DNA of 64,000 nucleotides from Siphonodentalium dalli. Its lineage: Eukaryota > Mollusca > Scaphopoda > Gadilida > Siphonodentaliidae. Shown in pieces: positions 19,461 to 29,074 of the stretch. The stretch spans positions 36,694,426 through 36,758,425 of the forward strand of contig CP136064.1 of NCBI GenBank assembly GCA_032622095.1, written 5' to 3'. The notes below the pieces were generated by a model. It was not told where the DNA came from. It was given only the letters and a program-made list of their open reading frames with translations, and searched no databases. How positions within the stretch are numbered: position 1 is the first letter of the stretch; each line of letters opens with the position of its first letter. The position numbers and the translations under genes are program-made.

Positions 19461-22400
19461 ATATGGAAACTGATGAGGTAGAAAGTGAAGAGAGCGATAT
19501 GGAAACTGATGAGGCAGAAAGTGAAGAGAGCGATATGGAAACTGATGAGGCAGAAAGTGAAGAGAGCGATATGGAAACTGATAGGGCAGAAAGTGAAGAA
19601 AGTTCTAGTGATGGGCAGATTGGACGCGGTCGAAGACAGAATAGAGAAATTGGTGGGAAGAGAAAGAGAAGTCTGGCTAGAGAGCGTGTTGTGTTCAATC
19701 CAACAAAATATTTCAAAATGGAGCTGAACTCGGAGAAATTTTCCAGAAAATTTAAATCAGCATCACGACAATTTGGTGTGAAATTCGAGAAATTTACAGA
19801 TCCAATCGAAAACATTCCAGAGATATTTGAGAAGTTGACAGAAGAATTGAAACAGAAATGTTCAGCAAATGAGAAGACAAGAATCAGAGTTACGATAAAT
19901 CATCCAGGACTTGATATGAGCATTTTCATTCCATTCACAAAAGCCAGTGAATTGAATGGTGGGACACTCATGGATAATATTCAAAATGTGGTTCAATCAA
20001 ATGCAGCCTTTACAATTCATGACGGTGCACTCAATATCGAAATCTTCGTTACAGATATTCCGGAAGGTGGTACACGACACTCACTACATTATGGACCATT
20101 TGCAGACAAGAACAAGCTGACAAAAGTAAAAAGAAGTATTGTCCGGATTGAAAATGCTGATGATGTTATGTGTATGGCAAGATCTATTGTCGTCGGAATG
20201 TCTAAGGCAGATAGTGATGGATCTGCGTGCTGGTCAAAGATATGGAAAAGAATAAGACAATCAATATACACAGCACAAACAGATGCAGCAAAAAATCTAC
20301 TCAACCGTGCTGGCATTCCACACGATACAGTTTGCAGTATCAATGAGTTCCACAAGATTCAAGAAATATTGTATCCAGAATATGTTGTGAAAATTCACAA
20401 TGAATTTGCTGGCGCTGGATTTCTATTTGAACCTGCAGAAATGTGTTCGGAGAGCAAATGTGTACACATCTACTACAACAACAATCACTTCGACACCATA
20501 ACATCAATCAAAGGATTTCTAGGCACCAGATACTACTGCGAATTCTGTGACATTGGATTCCATATGCGTGGCGATCATCGATGCAGATTTGTTTGTGCAT
20601 GCTGGTCATTGACACAGTGTAATTTCACAAATTGGGTGAAGTGTAGAACGTGTCGACGATCATTCAGAAGTAAATCTTGTTTCGACAACCATTTGAAGAC
20701 GGAAGGAAAACAGAAAAGAAAAATATGTGATTTGGTTCAACTATGCAACAATTGTGATGAAGAAATTCTCATCAATAAATCAAGCAGACATATATGTGCG
20801 GGGTTGAAGAAATGCAAACATTGCAAAGAAATCGTTGAAGCAAATCACAGGTGCTACATTCCAAAATATGAATCACCGGAAAAGAAACCTGCAAAGATTC
20901 CATATGTATTCTTTGACTTTGAATGCAGACAAGACACAGGTGTTCATATTCCAAACTTCTGTGTTGCACATACCGCTTGTGGAGATTGCATGTGCAAACC
21001 AATCGAAGAAAAATGTGAAACATGCGGACCGGATTCCAGAGAATTTGTATTCAAGGGTGACAACGTTTTAACAGACTTCACAAACTGGTTATTCCACCAA
21101 GATCACAAAGGATGTGTTGCAATAGCACATAATGCTCAGGGATACGATGCACAGTTTCTACTTCAAGCACTCATACAAAGTGGAATTCATAAACCAGAAC
21201 TGATCATGAATGGAAACAAGATTCTCAGTTTAAAATGCAACAGCGTGAAAGTTATTGATTCTCTGAGTTTTCTGATGATGCCGCTTTCAAAGTTTCCACA
21301 AACTTTTCAGCTGAATGAGATGGCGAAAGGACACTTTCCACATTGGGCGAATTCACCAAAGTTTCAAAATTACATTGGACATTACTTGGCTTCTGATTAC
21401 TACAAACCAGACATGATGAGCGTGGAAAATCGAGAGAAATTCTTTGAATGGTACAATGAGAAAATAGAAAATTACGTGATATTCAACTTCCAAGAAGAGA
21501 TGGAGAAGTACTGCAAATCAGACGTGGATATTCTTCGCCGTGGATGTGGAAAATTCAGGAAATACATATTGGAAACAGAACAGATTGACCCGTTCATTGA
21601 GTCAATAACATTGGCGCAAGTTTGCAATTTGGCATGGAGGAAGAATTCAATGCCAGAGAAAACAATTGGAATCATTCCAGATGGTGGATACCCATGTGCT
21701 AAAAACTATTCCATGAAAGCGATATGTTGGCTTCAACATATATCATTGTCACGTATGATAACAATCAAGCATGCTTTGAATGGAGGAGAAATCAAGATTG
21801 GTGGACACTACGTCGATGGATATGAGGAAGCCACAAGAACAGTTTTTGAGATGAATGGATGTCTGTTTCATGGATGTCCAAAATGTTACAACAACAGACA
21901 ATACAAGAATCCCTATACGATGCTCACCATGGAAGAATTATATACAAGAACTCAACAGAAGAAAGATGAACTGGAAAGTCTTGGTTACAGAGTTGAATCA
22001 ATTTGGGAGCATCAGATCGACGAAAGAATGAAATCGGATGTGAAATTCAAACAACAAATGGAATCTTTCTACAAACATCGAGACCCCATTTTGCCAAGAG
22101 AAGCATTGTTTGGTGGACGTACAAATGCCATCAAATTGTACGAGGAAATTGATCAAGATTCCACAAAAGAAATCAAGTTCATCGATGTGTGTTCGTTGTA
22201 TCCATTTTGCAACAAATATAAATTCTACCCTGTTGGACATCCAGAAATTTTGAGCCAAGAGCAGATCGATCAAGAACACATTAGAGACTATGCGGGGCTT
22301 GTTAAATGTACAATTTTACCACCATCGAAATTGTATATTCCAGTTCTACCGATTCATTGTAACAAGAAAATGGTTTTTACTCTGTGCAACACTTGTGCCA

Positions 22401-23437
22401 TCAATGAGAACGAGGCATGTAACCATTCAGAAGAAGATCGAGCTATAACCGGAGTGTGGACCACGCCAGAATTATTCAAAGCAATGGATGTTGGCTACAA
22501 AATACTTGATGTGTACCAAATTTGGCATTGGACAGATTGGACAGATGAAATATACAAATCCTATATCGACAAACATCTAAAGATCAAACAGGAATGTAGT
22601 GGTTATCCATTTGGTGTTGAGACAGAAGAACAGAAGCAAAAGTTTGTACAGGATTATTATGCAGCTGAGGGTATAAAATTGGAGAACATCGAGAAGAATC
22701 CAGGAAAACGCAAAATATCTAAAATTATGATTAATTGTATATGGGGTAAGAATGCACAAAGAAATCTTATGTCAAAAACAGAGTATGTGGATAAGCCATC
22801 ACGTTATTTTGAATTGCTTACTAGTAACAATATAATTGTTCAAAATATACACTTCTTGATGGTGACAAATTCATTCTGGTAAATTATGTTGATATTTTAG
22901 ATAATATTGAACCTCATCATTCAGCAAATGTTGTTGTTGCTTCTTTTGTTACAGCGTATGCAAGATTACAATTGTATAAAGTTTTTAAAAAACTTGGAGA
23001 TAGAGTGCTGTATTTTGATACAGACAGCTGTATGTATGTCAGTGATCCATCAAAGAAGAACATCAAAACTATCGAAGGAAGATTGGGGAAATGGAGCGAC
23101 GAACATCCAGATGCAAAGATTGTCAAATTTGTTGGACTTGGGCCAAAGAACTACGGATATGAATACATCAAAGATGGGAGAAGATACACCAAATGTAAGG
23201 TAAAAGGTATCACTCTTGATTACAGCACAAGTCAAAAAGTTAATTTTGAAACAATGGTACAATGTGTTAATGATCGTGAAAATTTAAAAAACTGTTGTTG
23301 AGTATCCTTCCAGAATTAAAAGACAAAAGCACCATCAACTAATTAGTGAGTGTCAAACCAAAACTTTCAGATCGGTGTACACAAAACGAAAACTCGTCAA
23401 TGGTATTCACACATATCCATACGGATGGAGATGTTGA
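19364..23437 (+). pseudogene. polB: Protein-primed family B DNA polymerase, two frameshifts
   Basis: Replicative polymerase of the element. It begins at the ATG at 19364 and stays open to 22882 (1172 codons). A basic leader is followed by four acidic 12-residue repeats (ESDMETDE-type, about residues 30-77) and a Cys/His-rich zinc region (about 386-502). Exonuclease motifs follow: FFDFEC near 514, HNAQGYD near 588 and YCKSDVD near 715. Polymerase motif A is DVCSLYP near 940, and motif B is KIMINCIWGK near 1120. A one-base shift near 22855 moves the frame; motif C YFDTDS then lies at about 23014-23028, in the stretch open to 23301. A second shift falls at an A-run (23287-23292), and a short tail continues to about 23437. 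These may be true inactivating mutations or homopolymer sequencing errors. Confidence 0.92.
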
Positions 23438-24041
23438 GTCATTTCATGTCAAGATGTTGGCAGGAGTAGTACCTCCAGAAATTGCTGAGAAGATTTATGG
23501 ATATTTGGTGGCACAGTCAACACTTATTCCAGAGATAAAGAAGGAATTACAAGAAGTCTGGTTTGAAAGAGAAAAGAAAGCAATACTACGATGCTGTGAT
23601 GTCGACGAATGTTTACAGAGATTGGACTATCTTGAGACAAGTATATTTTCTCATTTCTCTCAAAACTATATTAAATCATTTATTAAATTCAAAACATTTT
23701 TTCTCATTGAAAGAATATCTGATTTTTGGCTATTTGGTGGTGATCAACACCATTTAGATTTAGAAACTTTTGATGAACATGACTATATTCATTATACAAA
23801 GTATGAAGATCATTATCCTCTTGCTAGTGGAACCTTTAAATCAGTTCCTAGGATCTATGGGTATTTGTTAACAAAAAAAATGTCAACATATGCAAAAATT
23901 CAAAACATTATAGGGGATGATTTTTTTATTTACAGAACAAACAGAAGAATAGAAGACTATAATAAATGGATTATTGAAATGTATGGAAATATTTACAGCT
24001 TTGGAGATTTCTCTTTAAAAACTAAATTCACACGTCGTTAA
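23400..24041 (+). CDS. Hypothetical Polinton protein, 213 aa
   Basis: The start is the ATG at 23400, which overlaps the frameshifted end of polymerase B; no ATG lies upstream in this frame. The N-terminus is HIHTDGDVESFHVKML. The middle is helical and charged, with two Cys in RCCDVDEC, and the C-terminal part is rich in Phe, Tyr and Ile. I recognise no domain. Its place between polymerase and ATPase, and an intact frame, suggest a conserved structural or replication-associated accessory. Confidence 0.65.
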   Translation: MVFTHIHTDGDVESFHVKMLAGVVPPEIAEKIYGYLVAQSTLIPEIKKELQEVWFEREKKAILRCCDVDECLQRLDYLETSIFSHFSQNYIKSFIKFKTFFLIERISDFWLFGGDQHHLDLETFDEHDYIHYTKYEDHYPLASGTFKSVPRIYGYLLTKKMSTYAKIQNIIGDDFFIYRTNRRIEDYNKWIIEMYGNIYSFGDFSLKTKFTRR

Positions 24042-24074
24042 GTTCACTCTCTGATTAGGCATCAAAGTGACAAC

Positions 24075-24725
24075 ATGGAAGAATCTTTACTTTTCCAACA
24101 TCCGTGTAATTTCTTTATCAGCGGACCTAGTGGATCAGGTAAAACAGAATTTGTTAAAAAAGTTATTGAATTTAAACACGATTTATTCCAAACACCACCA
24201 AAGAAAATAGTTTGGTGTTACAAAGAATGGCAAGACACATACAATCGTATAAAAGAAATTGATAACGTTGAGTTTATCGATGGCATTCCAGACGATGATG
24301 AGGAAATTGTATCAGATAAATCATTTCCTCATCTTGTTGTTTTCGATGACATGATGGGGGAACAAGATGAAGACAAAATAATGCTTTGGTTTACTAGAAA
24401 AGGTCATCATCGAAATGCTTCAATAATTTACATTACTCAAAACATGTTCCAAAAATCAAAAAGTAGCAGAACTATAAGTTTGAATGCACACTACATGGTT
24501 TTATTTCAAAGCGTTCGAGATAAAAATCAAATAAAAGTTTTGGCTCATCAAATGCAAAACAATCATTTGAAACAAGCATACGAAGATGCAACTTCAATAA
24601 ATCATGGATATATTTTAGTAGATTTTCATCCTAGAACAGAAAATTATTTGCGAATTAGAACTGATATTTTCCATAAATGGTTGACAGCTAATGACCGAGG
24701 TCCTGTCATTTATTCAAAAGTATAA
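24075..24725 (+). CDS. FtsK/HerA-type genome packaging ATPase
   Basis: 216 residues. Walker A is GPSGSGKT at 17-24. Walker B is HLVVFDD, with the acidic pair at 91-92. An ITQNMFQKS segment follows, as in viral A32-like packaging ATPases, where the polar sensor residue follows strand 4. It pumps element DNA into preformed capsids. The length is typical of Polinton ATPases. It starts 33 bases after the previous stop. Confidence 0.93.
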   Translation: MEESLLFQHPCNFFISGPSGSGKTEFVKKVIEFKHDLFQTPPKKIVWCYKEWQDTYNRIKEIDNVEFIDGIPDDDEEIVSDKSFPHLVVFDDMMGEQDEDKIMLWFTRKGHHRNASIIYITQNMFQKSKSSRTISLNAHYMVLFQSVRDKNQIKVLAHQMQNNHLKQAYEDATSINHGYILVDFHPRTENYLRIRTDIFHKWLTANDRGPVIYSKV

Positions 24726-24759
24726 ATTCAGTTGTTGTTACTTTTTTCATTTTAGAACC

Positions 24760-25347
24760 ATGTCGTCCACCGAGATGTTTAGTCATGATGAACTGTCACA
24801 AATTATAAATTTCTTCACTTTTGCAGCTGAATTATTTCTTGAAAATGATTGGAAATTACCATCACAGACAAAAAAGTTTTTTCAGAGAAATAAAAATGTT
24901 CTTAAAAAAATCTCTGATCGATCAACTGATATGGAAACAAAACGCAAATTAATTTTACAACGAGGTGGTAGTGGGTTCCTTGGGGGAGTTTTAATTAGAA
25001 GTCTTTTGAAAAATTCATTTGAACAAACTGGTAGACAATCTAAAAGTAAATCAAAAGTTTCTCCAAAACGTTCAAAGATTACACTGATGCAAACACAACA
25101 AAGGGGTAATCAAAAAGAATCTAAACGTAAAACAAAGCTTTCTCTAAATCATTCAAAGTTAACACCGATGCAAACTCAACAAAATCAACATTCTAAATTT
25201 ACACCTATACCTTCTCAGCAGAACCCTCAACATCAACCGTTACAAAAAAAACCAGTTATTGATCTTGAATTTTCTAAATTTATGCCGTTGTCTGATGCAT
25301 CGAAATCGGCATTCGAAGCTTTAGAATGGTTCAATCAGAAAAGATAA
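24760..25347 (+). CDS. Virion-like protein with QRGG site and SK-TPMQTQQ repeats
   Basis: 195 residues from the ATG at 24760 (ACCATGTCG context). An in-frame ATG at 24691 overlapping the ATPase end is less likely. The N-terminal 60 residues are helical. QRGG (67-70) followed by SGFLGGVLIRSLL resembles an adenain cleavage site before a hydrophobic helix. The C-terminal half has four degenerate ~11-residue repeats (about 104, 131, 144 and 171) with the pattern SK-x-TPMQTQQ. It is probably a minor virion protein processed by the element's protease (inference). Confidence 0.65.
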   Translation: MSSTEMFSHDELSQIINFFTFAAELFLENDWKLPSQTKKFFQRNKNVLKKISDRSTDMETKRKLILQRGGSGFLGGVLIRSLLKNSFEQTGRQSKSKSKVSPKRSKITLMQTQQRGNQKESKRKTKLSLNHSKLTPMQTQQNQHSKFTPIPSQQNPQHQPLQKKPVIDLEFSKFMPLSDASKSAFEALEWFNQKR

Positions 25348-25403
25348 AAGATGAAACATATAATTTTTCTGCTCATTTTGAGACAACTAGTTAGACTGTG
25401 AAG

Positions 25404-25766
25404 ATGCCTTCAAAAACTAAGAGCCGGAAAGTACCGCTGATAAAAAAATATGGGGAGTTGATTGTTGCAATGAGTAAAGTTCCATCTGCATATAAAAAGA
25501 AAATGATCAACGATGCTCCGAAACAAGTGATGGATTGCATTTCAGAATGTTGTCAAAATCTTTTAAAAGGTAATGTAAAACTGAATGAAGCTCAGAACCG
25601 CAAGTTACATTCGAAGCATAAACATATCAGATATCTTGCAGACAAGAACAAACCTTTGCAACAAAAGAAGAAAATTTTGAATCAAAAAGGTGGCTTTTTA
25701 CCATTATTATTTCTTGCTCCATTGATTAGCAAAACATTAGGTGCAGTTGTTAAAAATATTTTGTAA
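25404..25766 (+). CDS. Virion-like basic protein with hydrophobic C-terminus
   Basis: 120 residues from the ATG at 25404. The first 90 residues are basic, with CISECC in the middle. QKGG (94-97) is followed by FLPLLFLAPLISKTLGAVV, a hydrophobic C-terminal helix. A QxGG motif before a hydrophobic peptide suggests adenain-type maturation that releases a membrane-active peptide, as in adenovirus protein VI; that function is inference. It lies within the tightly spaced virion gene block. Confidence 0.7.
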   Translation: MPSKTKSRKVPLIKKYGELIVAMSKVPSAYKKKMINDAPKQVMDCISECCQNLLKGNVKLNEAQNRKLHSKHKHIRYLADKNKPLQQKKKILNQKGGFLPLLFLAPLISKTLGAVVKNIL

Positions 25767-25786
25767 AAACTAAATCTCAAATAAAT

Positions 25787-26506
25787 ATGAAGAAAATGGT
25801 TATTGTACCATTCAGAATGTTGGAAGATTTCAAACAATGGGAAATGTCAGAAATGAATAAACCTCAATTACCTCCTGATCCTGCAATTTCAAATGTTTCA
25901 GATTCTTACAAAGAATTGAAATCAGTTTATGATAAAAATATTTCTGAATCAGAAAAGTCACAGTTATTTGGAGAAAATTTGTACAAATTGAAAACTTCAC
26001 AAAAATCTTTAAATTCAAAATTCAGTTTACCTGAACAAAAGTTATCTGAAAACTTTGGGAACATGAGTGACCATATATTGGAAAGTGTACCATCTAAACT
26101 TCGTGGTAAAGCACAACAAATTTTAACATTGTTGTCAACTAATCCTAAACTTAGATGGGATGATCGTGGACAATTAATTTATGGAACAGAAACAGTTACT
26201 GGATCAAATATAATTGATTTGATAAATGATGTTGTTCGTCACCGAAAAGGTTTTGACCCAGTTGGTTATGAAACATTCCTACGTGGATTGGGGGAACTTA
26301 ATGTACCACAAGATTATGTAGGTAACAGGAATCGATGGTTGTGGATACACAGACATTTAAAAGGTCACACTGGTGATGAGTTTCATACACCTCATGCAAC
26401 TCCTAGCAGTGGCAAGTCAAGAAAACGTTCAGTTGATATTTTCACACCTCAAAGTTTTCCTAAAACCAGAAAATCTATTTTGAAAGAATGGTCCCCACTT
26501 ACATAA
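25787..26506 (+). CDS. Hypothetical Polinton protein upstream of integrase
   Basis: 239 residues. The N-terminal half is coiled-coil-like and charged. Residues about 95-190 hold a more ordered part, with SKLRGKAQQILTLL, a WDDRGQLIYG segment, GSNIIDLINDVVRHRKG and GNRNRWLWIHRH. A basic tail follows. This kind of protein commonly precedes or neighbours integrase in Polinton-like elements, but I know no function. Its last 19 bases overlap the start of the integrase gene, which suggests coupled expression. Confidence 0.7.
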   Translation: MKKMVIVPFRMLEDFKQWEMSEMNKPQLPPDPAISNVSDSYKELKSVYDKNISESEKSQLFGENLYKLKTSQKSLNSKFSLPEQKLSENFGNMSDHILESVPSKLRGKAQQILTLLSTNPKLRWDDRGQLIYGTETVTGSNIIDLINDVVRHRKGFDPVGYETFLRGLGELNVPQDYVGNRNRWLWIHRHLKGHTGDEFHTPHATPSSGKSRKRSVDIFTPQSFPKTRKSILKEWSPLT

Positions 26507-27570
26507 AATTTGACAAACTTCTAACTGAAATTTACTACAATCCAAAAGAAGTTGGTGGTTTCAGTGGAGCAAATCAACTTTTTAAAAATGCGAAAGAAAC
26601 AAATAACAAAATTAAACTTTCAGATGTTAAAAAATGGTTACAATGGCAAAAAACATATACTTTGCACAAACCAATTGTTCGGAAATTTCGCAGACGTAAA
26701 ACTATTGTTGCAGGAATTGATATTCAGTGGCAAGCTGATTTGGCAGATTTGCAAACTTTGCAAAAGCACAATGACAATTACAGATATTTACTTTGTGTTA
26801 TTGATGTGTTCTCAAAATTTGCATGGGTTGAAAAAATTAAAGACAAAACTGGTAAAACATTTCAGAAAATTCTAAAATCATCAAAACGAAAACCAGTTTC
26901 ATTTCAATCTGACAAAGGTTCAGAATTCAAAAATAAATTATTTTTACAATTTTTGAAATCTAAGAAAATTCATTTTTTCACAACAGAGAATCCAGAGACA
27001 AAAGCAAGTATAGTTGAACGTTTTCAACGGACATTGAAAACAAAGATGTGGAAATATTTTACACATAATCAATCTTTGAAATACAATGATGTTTTGCACG
27101 ATTTTGTGAATTCTTACAACAAAAGTTTTCATAGAAGTATTAAGATGGCACCAGTTTTAGTAACTCGAGAAAATGAAATTGAAGTTTCCAGAAATCTTTA
27201 TGGAATGTTAAAAACGAAAAAAGATAAGATCTTGAAAGTTGGAGATTTTGTTAGAATAAATAAAACAAAGAGAACTTTTGATAAAGGATATCTTCCAAAT
27301 TGGACAAAAGAAATTTTCAAAATTAGTAGAGTTTGTAAAAGTACACCATTAACTTACAAATTAGTAGATTTAGATGGTGAAAACATCGCAGGATCATTTT
27401 ATGGTAAAGAAATTCAACATATAAAAGATAATAAAGTTTACGAAATTGAATCAGTTGTTGGTGAACGTTCAAGAAAAGTTGCTGGTAAATCAGTTAGAGA
27501 AATTAAAGTTCATTGGGCTGGTTATCCTAAAAAATTTGACAGTTGGATTCCTGCCACAAATTTGGTATAA
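26488..27570 (+). CDS. int: Retroviral-type DDE integrase with chromodomain
   Basis: 360 residues. The catalytic core has WQADLADLQ (Asp84 or 87), FQSDKGSEF (Asp142) and ASIVERFQRTLK (Glu177); the last two acidic residues are 35 apart, as in D,D-35-E integrases. The C-terminal ~43 residues (about 318-360: YEIESVVGER..., KVHWAGYPKKFDSWIP) form a chromodomain-like module that could direct insertion to marked chromatin. The product inserts the element and generates its 6-bp target duplication. The N-terminal HHCC zinc finger of retroviruses is not evident. Confidence 0.95.
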   Translation: MVPTYIKFDKLLTEIYYNPKEVGGFSGANQLFKNAKETNNKIKLSDVKKWLQWQKTYTLHKPIVRKFRRRKTIVAGIDIQWQADLADLQTLQKHNDNYRYLLCVIDVFSKFAWVEKIKDKTGKTFQKILKSSKRKPVSFQSDKGSEFKNKLFLQFLKSKKIHFFTTENPETKASIVERFQRTLKTKMWKYFTHNQSLKYNDVLHDFVNSYNKSFHRSIKMAPVLVTRENEIEVSRNLYGMLKTKKDKILKVGDFVRINKTKRTFDKGYLPNWTKEIFKISRVCKSTPLTYKLVDLDGENIAGSFYGKEIQHIKDNKVYEIESVVGERSRKVAGKSVREIKVHWAGYPKKFDSWIPATNLV

Positions 27571-27580
27571 AACTTTTAAC

Positions 27581-27844
27581 ATGGCTCAAAATGGTTCAGT
27601 TGATCTGGATGCTCCATCACAATTTCAAATCTGTGGAGAAAAAATTGCAAAAAATCAAGTAACATATTTTACACAAATTATTATAATTGTTGGTATAATC
27701 GCTACAGCAATTGTTCATTTAAGTTTACAAAGTGAAAATAACGAACTGTGGTTAATTTTACTCAGTAGTTCTTTGGGATACATTTTACCAACACCGCGTT
27801 TGAAATATTTGAAAAATCAGTCAACAGAAATTTTGAAAGTATGA
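27581..27844 (+). CDS. Small two-helix membrane protein
   Basis: 87 residues from ATGGCTCAAAATGG at 27581. The polar N-terminus is followed by hydrophobic segments at about 30-50 (QIIIIVGIIATAIVHLSL) and about 56-72 (ELWLILLSSSLGYILP), then a short basic tail. The stop overlaps the next start as ATGA. It could be a virion membrane or egress protein; the family is not firmly recognised. Confidence 0.72.
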   Translation: MAQNGSVDLDAPSQFQICGEKIAKNQVTYFTQIIIIVGIIATAIVHLSLQSENNELWLILLSSSLGYILPTPRLKYLKNQSTEILKV

Positions 27845-28692
27845 ATCCTTTCTACATTACAATTCCGAGCGACAGTTCAATGGTGATGTATCCAAACAAT
27901 TCTCAATGTTGTTTTACTGTACAATTACCAAAACCAATTCAAATTGATAAAGAAAAATGGGAAGTTGCATTAGTCGAACTGATAACACCTTCAGAAACAT
28001 ACAATGTTACAGGGGATTCATGTAAATTCAATTTGATTACAACTGATGCAATAATACTGTCTGTTCTTAAAAATCGTTTTGAAGAAAAGATGTTTAAGAG
28101 ACCTGATGACGTTCATCCACTTGAAATACAGATACGAGAAGGTTCGTATACCTCTGCGACAGATTTACTTGATACAATGCAAGATGTAATTGATGAAACA
28201 CTTGGAGAAGCATTGCAAAACGAATACGGATTTCACATCAAGTACTCAAAAGTTACAAAACGTGTGAAAATTATTCGCAAGAGTTTAAGTATCCCAAAAC
28301 TAGGAATTGAATTACCACAATGTCTTTTGCACAAGTTGGGTTACAAAACTGAAAACGCTTCTGAAGATTTTTATTCAAATAGTAGATTTCCGTTTGGTGT
28401 AGATTTGTTTGTTGGTCATAATCAAATGTTTGTTTATTCAGATATTGCCGATTTCACAATTGTTGGAAATGTTGAAGTACAAATTTTACGAGTTGTTTCT
28501 TTCAGAATTAAAAGAGATATCGACGGATTACATGTAAAACATGAATTTTTAAATTTACATTATGTTCCAGTTTCAAAGTCATACTTTGACAAAATTAGTG
28601 TAAATATAAGTGGCGACACAGGAAAATCAATTCAGTTTATTGGTGGTAAGTCTTTGGCGAAGTTGCATTTCAGAAAACGAGAGGAGTTCTAA
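27841..28692 (+). CDS. Penton-like minor capsid protein (single jelly roll)
   Basis: 283 residues. It opens with MNPFYITIPSDSS and QCCFTVQLPKPIQIDKEKWE, the type of N-terminal start seen in Polinton minor capsid (penton) proteins, and then shows alternating beta-strand sequence throughout, as expected of a jelly roll. It would occupy the capsid vertices. It overlaps the membrane protein gene by 4 bases (ATGA) and lies 5 bases before the next gene. Confidence 0.86.
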   Translation: MNPFYITIPSDSSMVMYPNNSQCCFTVQLPKPIQIDKEKWEVALVELITPSETYNVTGDSCKFNLITTDAIILSVLKNRFEEKMFKRPDDVHPLEIQIREGSYTSATDLLDTMQDVIDETLGEALQNEYGFHIKYSKVTKRVKIIRKSLSIPKLGIELPQCLLHKLGYKTENASEDFYSNSRFPFGVDLFVGHNQMFVYSDIADFTIVGNVEVQILRVVSFRIKRDIDGLHVKHEFLNLHYVPVSKSYFDKISVNISGDTGKSIQFIGGKSLAKLHFRKREEF

Positions 28693-28697
28693 AAACA

Positions 28698-29072
28698 ATG
28701 TTCCCCGTGTATAGAGGTGTACCACGGCAATATGGTAACGGTATTGGTTCAATTTTCAAATCACTTATGAGATCTGCTGTACCATTTCTAAAACCGATTG
28801 GTCGGACAGCTTTACAACTTGCGAAAAAACACACTTTTGGTGTTGCAGATGAAATTATTAATCAAGGTAAAAGTCCGAAAGAAGCGTTGATGTCTGAAGG
28901 TAAAAAAGCTTTTAAATCTTTTGGCACACAAGCTAAAAATCAAATTTTGAACTCGAGACAAAAACCTAGAAAAAGAGTAGCGAATTCAAAAATGAATCAT
29001 TCAGCTGTCAAACGCCGAAAAAGTCAGTCGAAAAAACATCCTAGCAGTCGAGCTCTTGATATTTTTGATTAA
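28698..29072 (+). CDS. Basic core protein, pX-like
   Basis: 124 residues, strongly basic. The N-terminus is YRGVPRQYGNGIGSIFKSLM, followed by an amphipathic stretch (AVPFLKPIGRTALQLAKKH) and a Lys/Arg-rich tail (RQKPRKRV, KRRKSQSKKH). Similar small basic proteins lie between penton and major capsid genes in Polinton/adintovirus elements and resemble adenovirus core proteins. DNA condensation in the virion is inferred. Confidence 0.75.
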   Translation: MFPVYRGVPRQYGNGIGSIFKSLMRSAVPFLKPIGRTALQLAKKHTFGVADEIINQGKSPKEALMSEGKKAFKSFGTQAKNQILNSRQKPRKRVANSKMNHSAVKRRKSQSKKHPSSRALDIFD

Positions 29073-29074
29073 TC

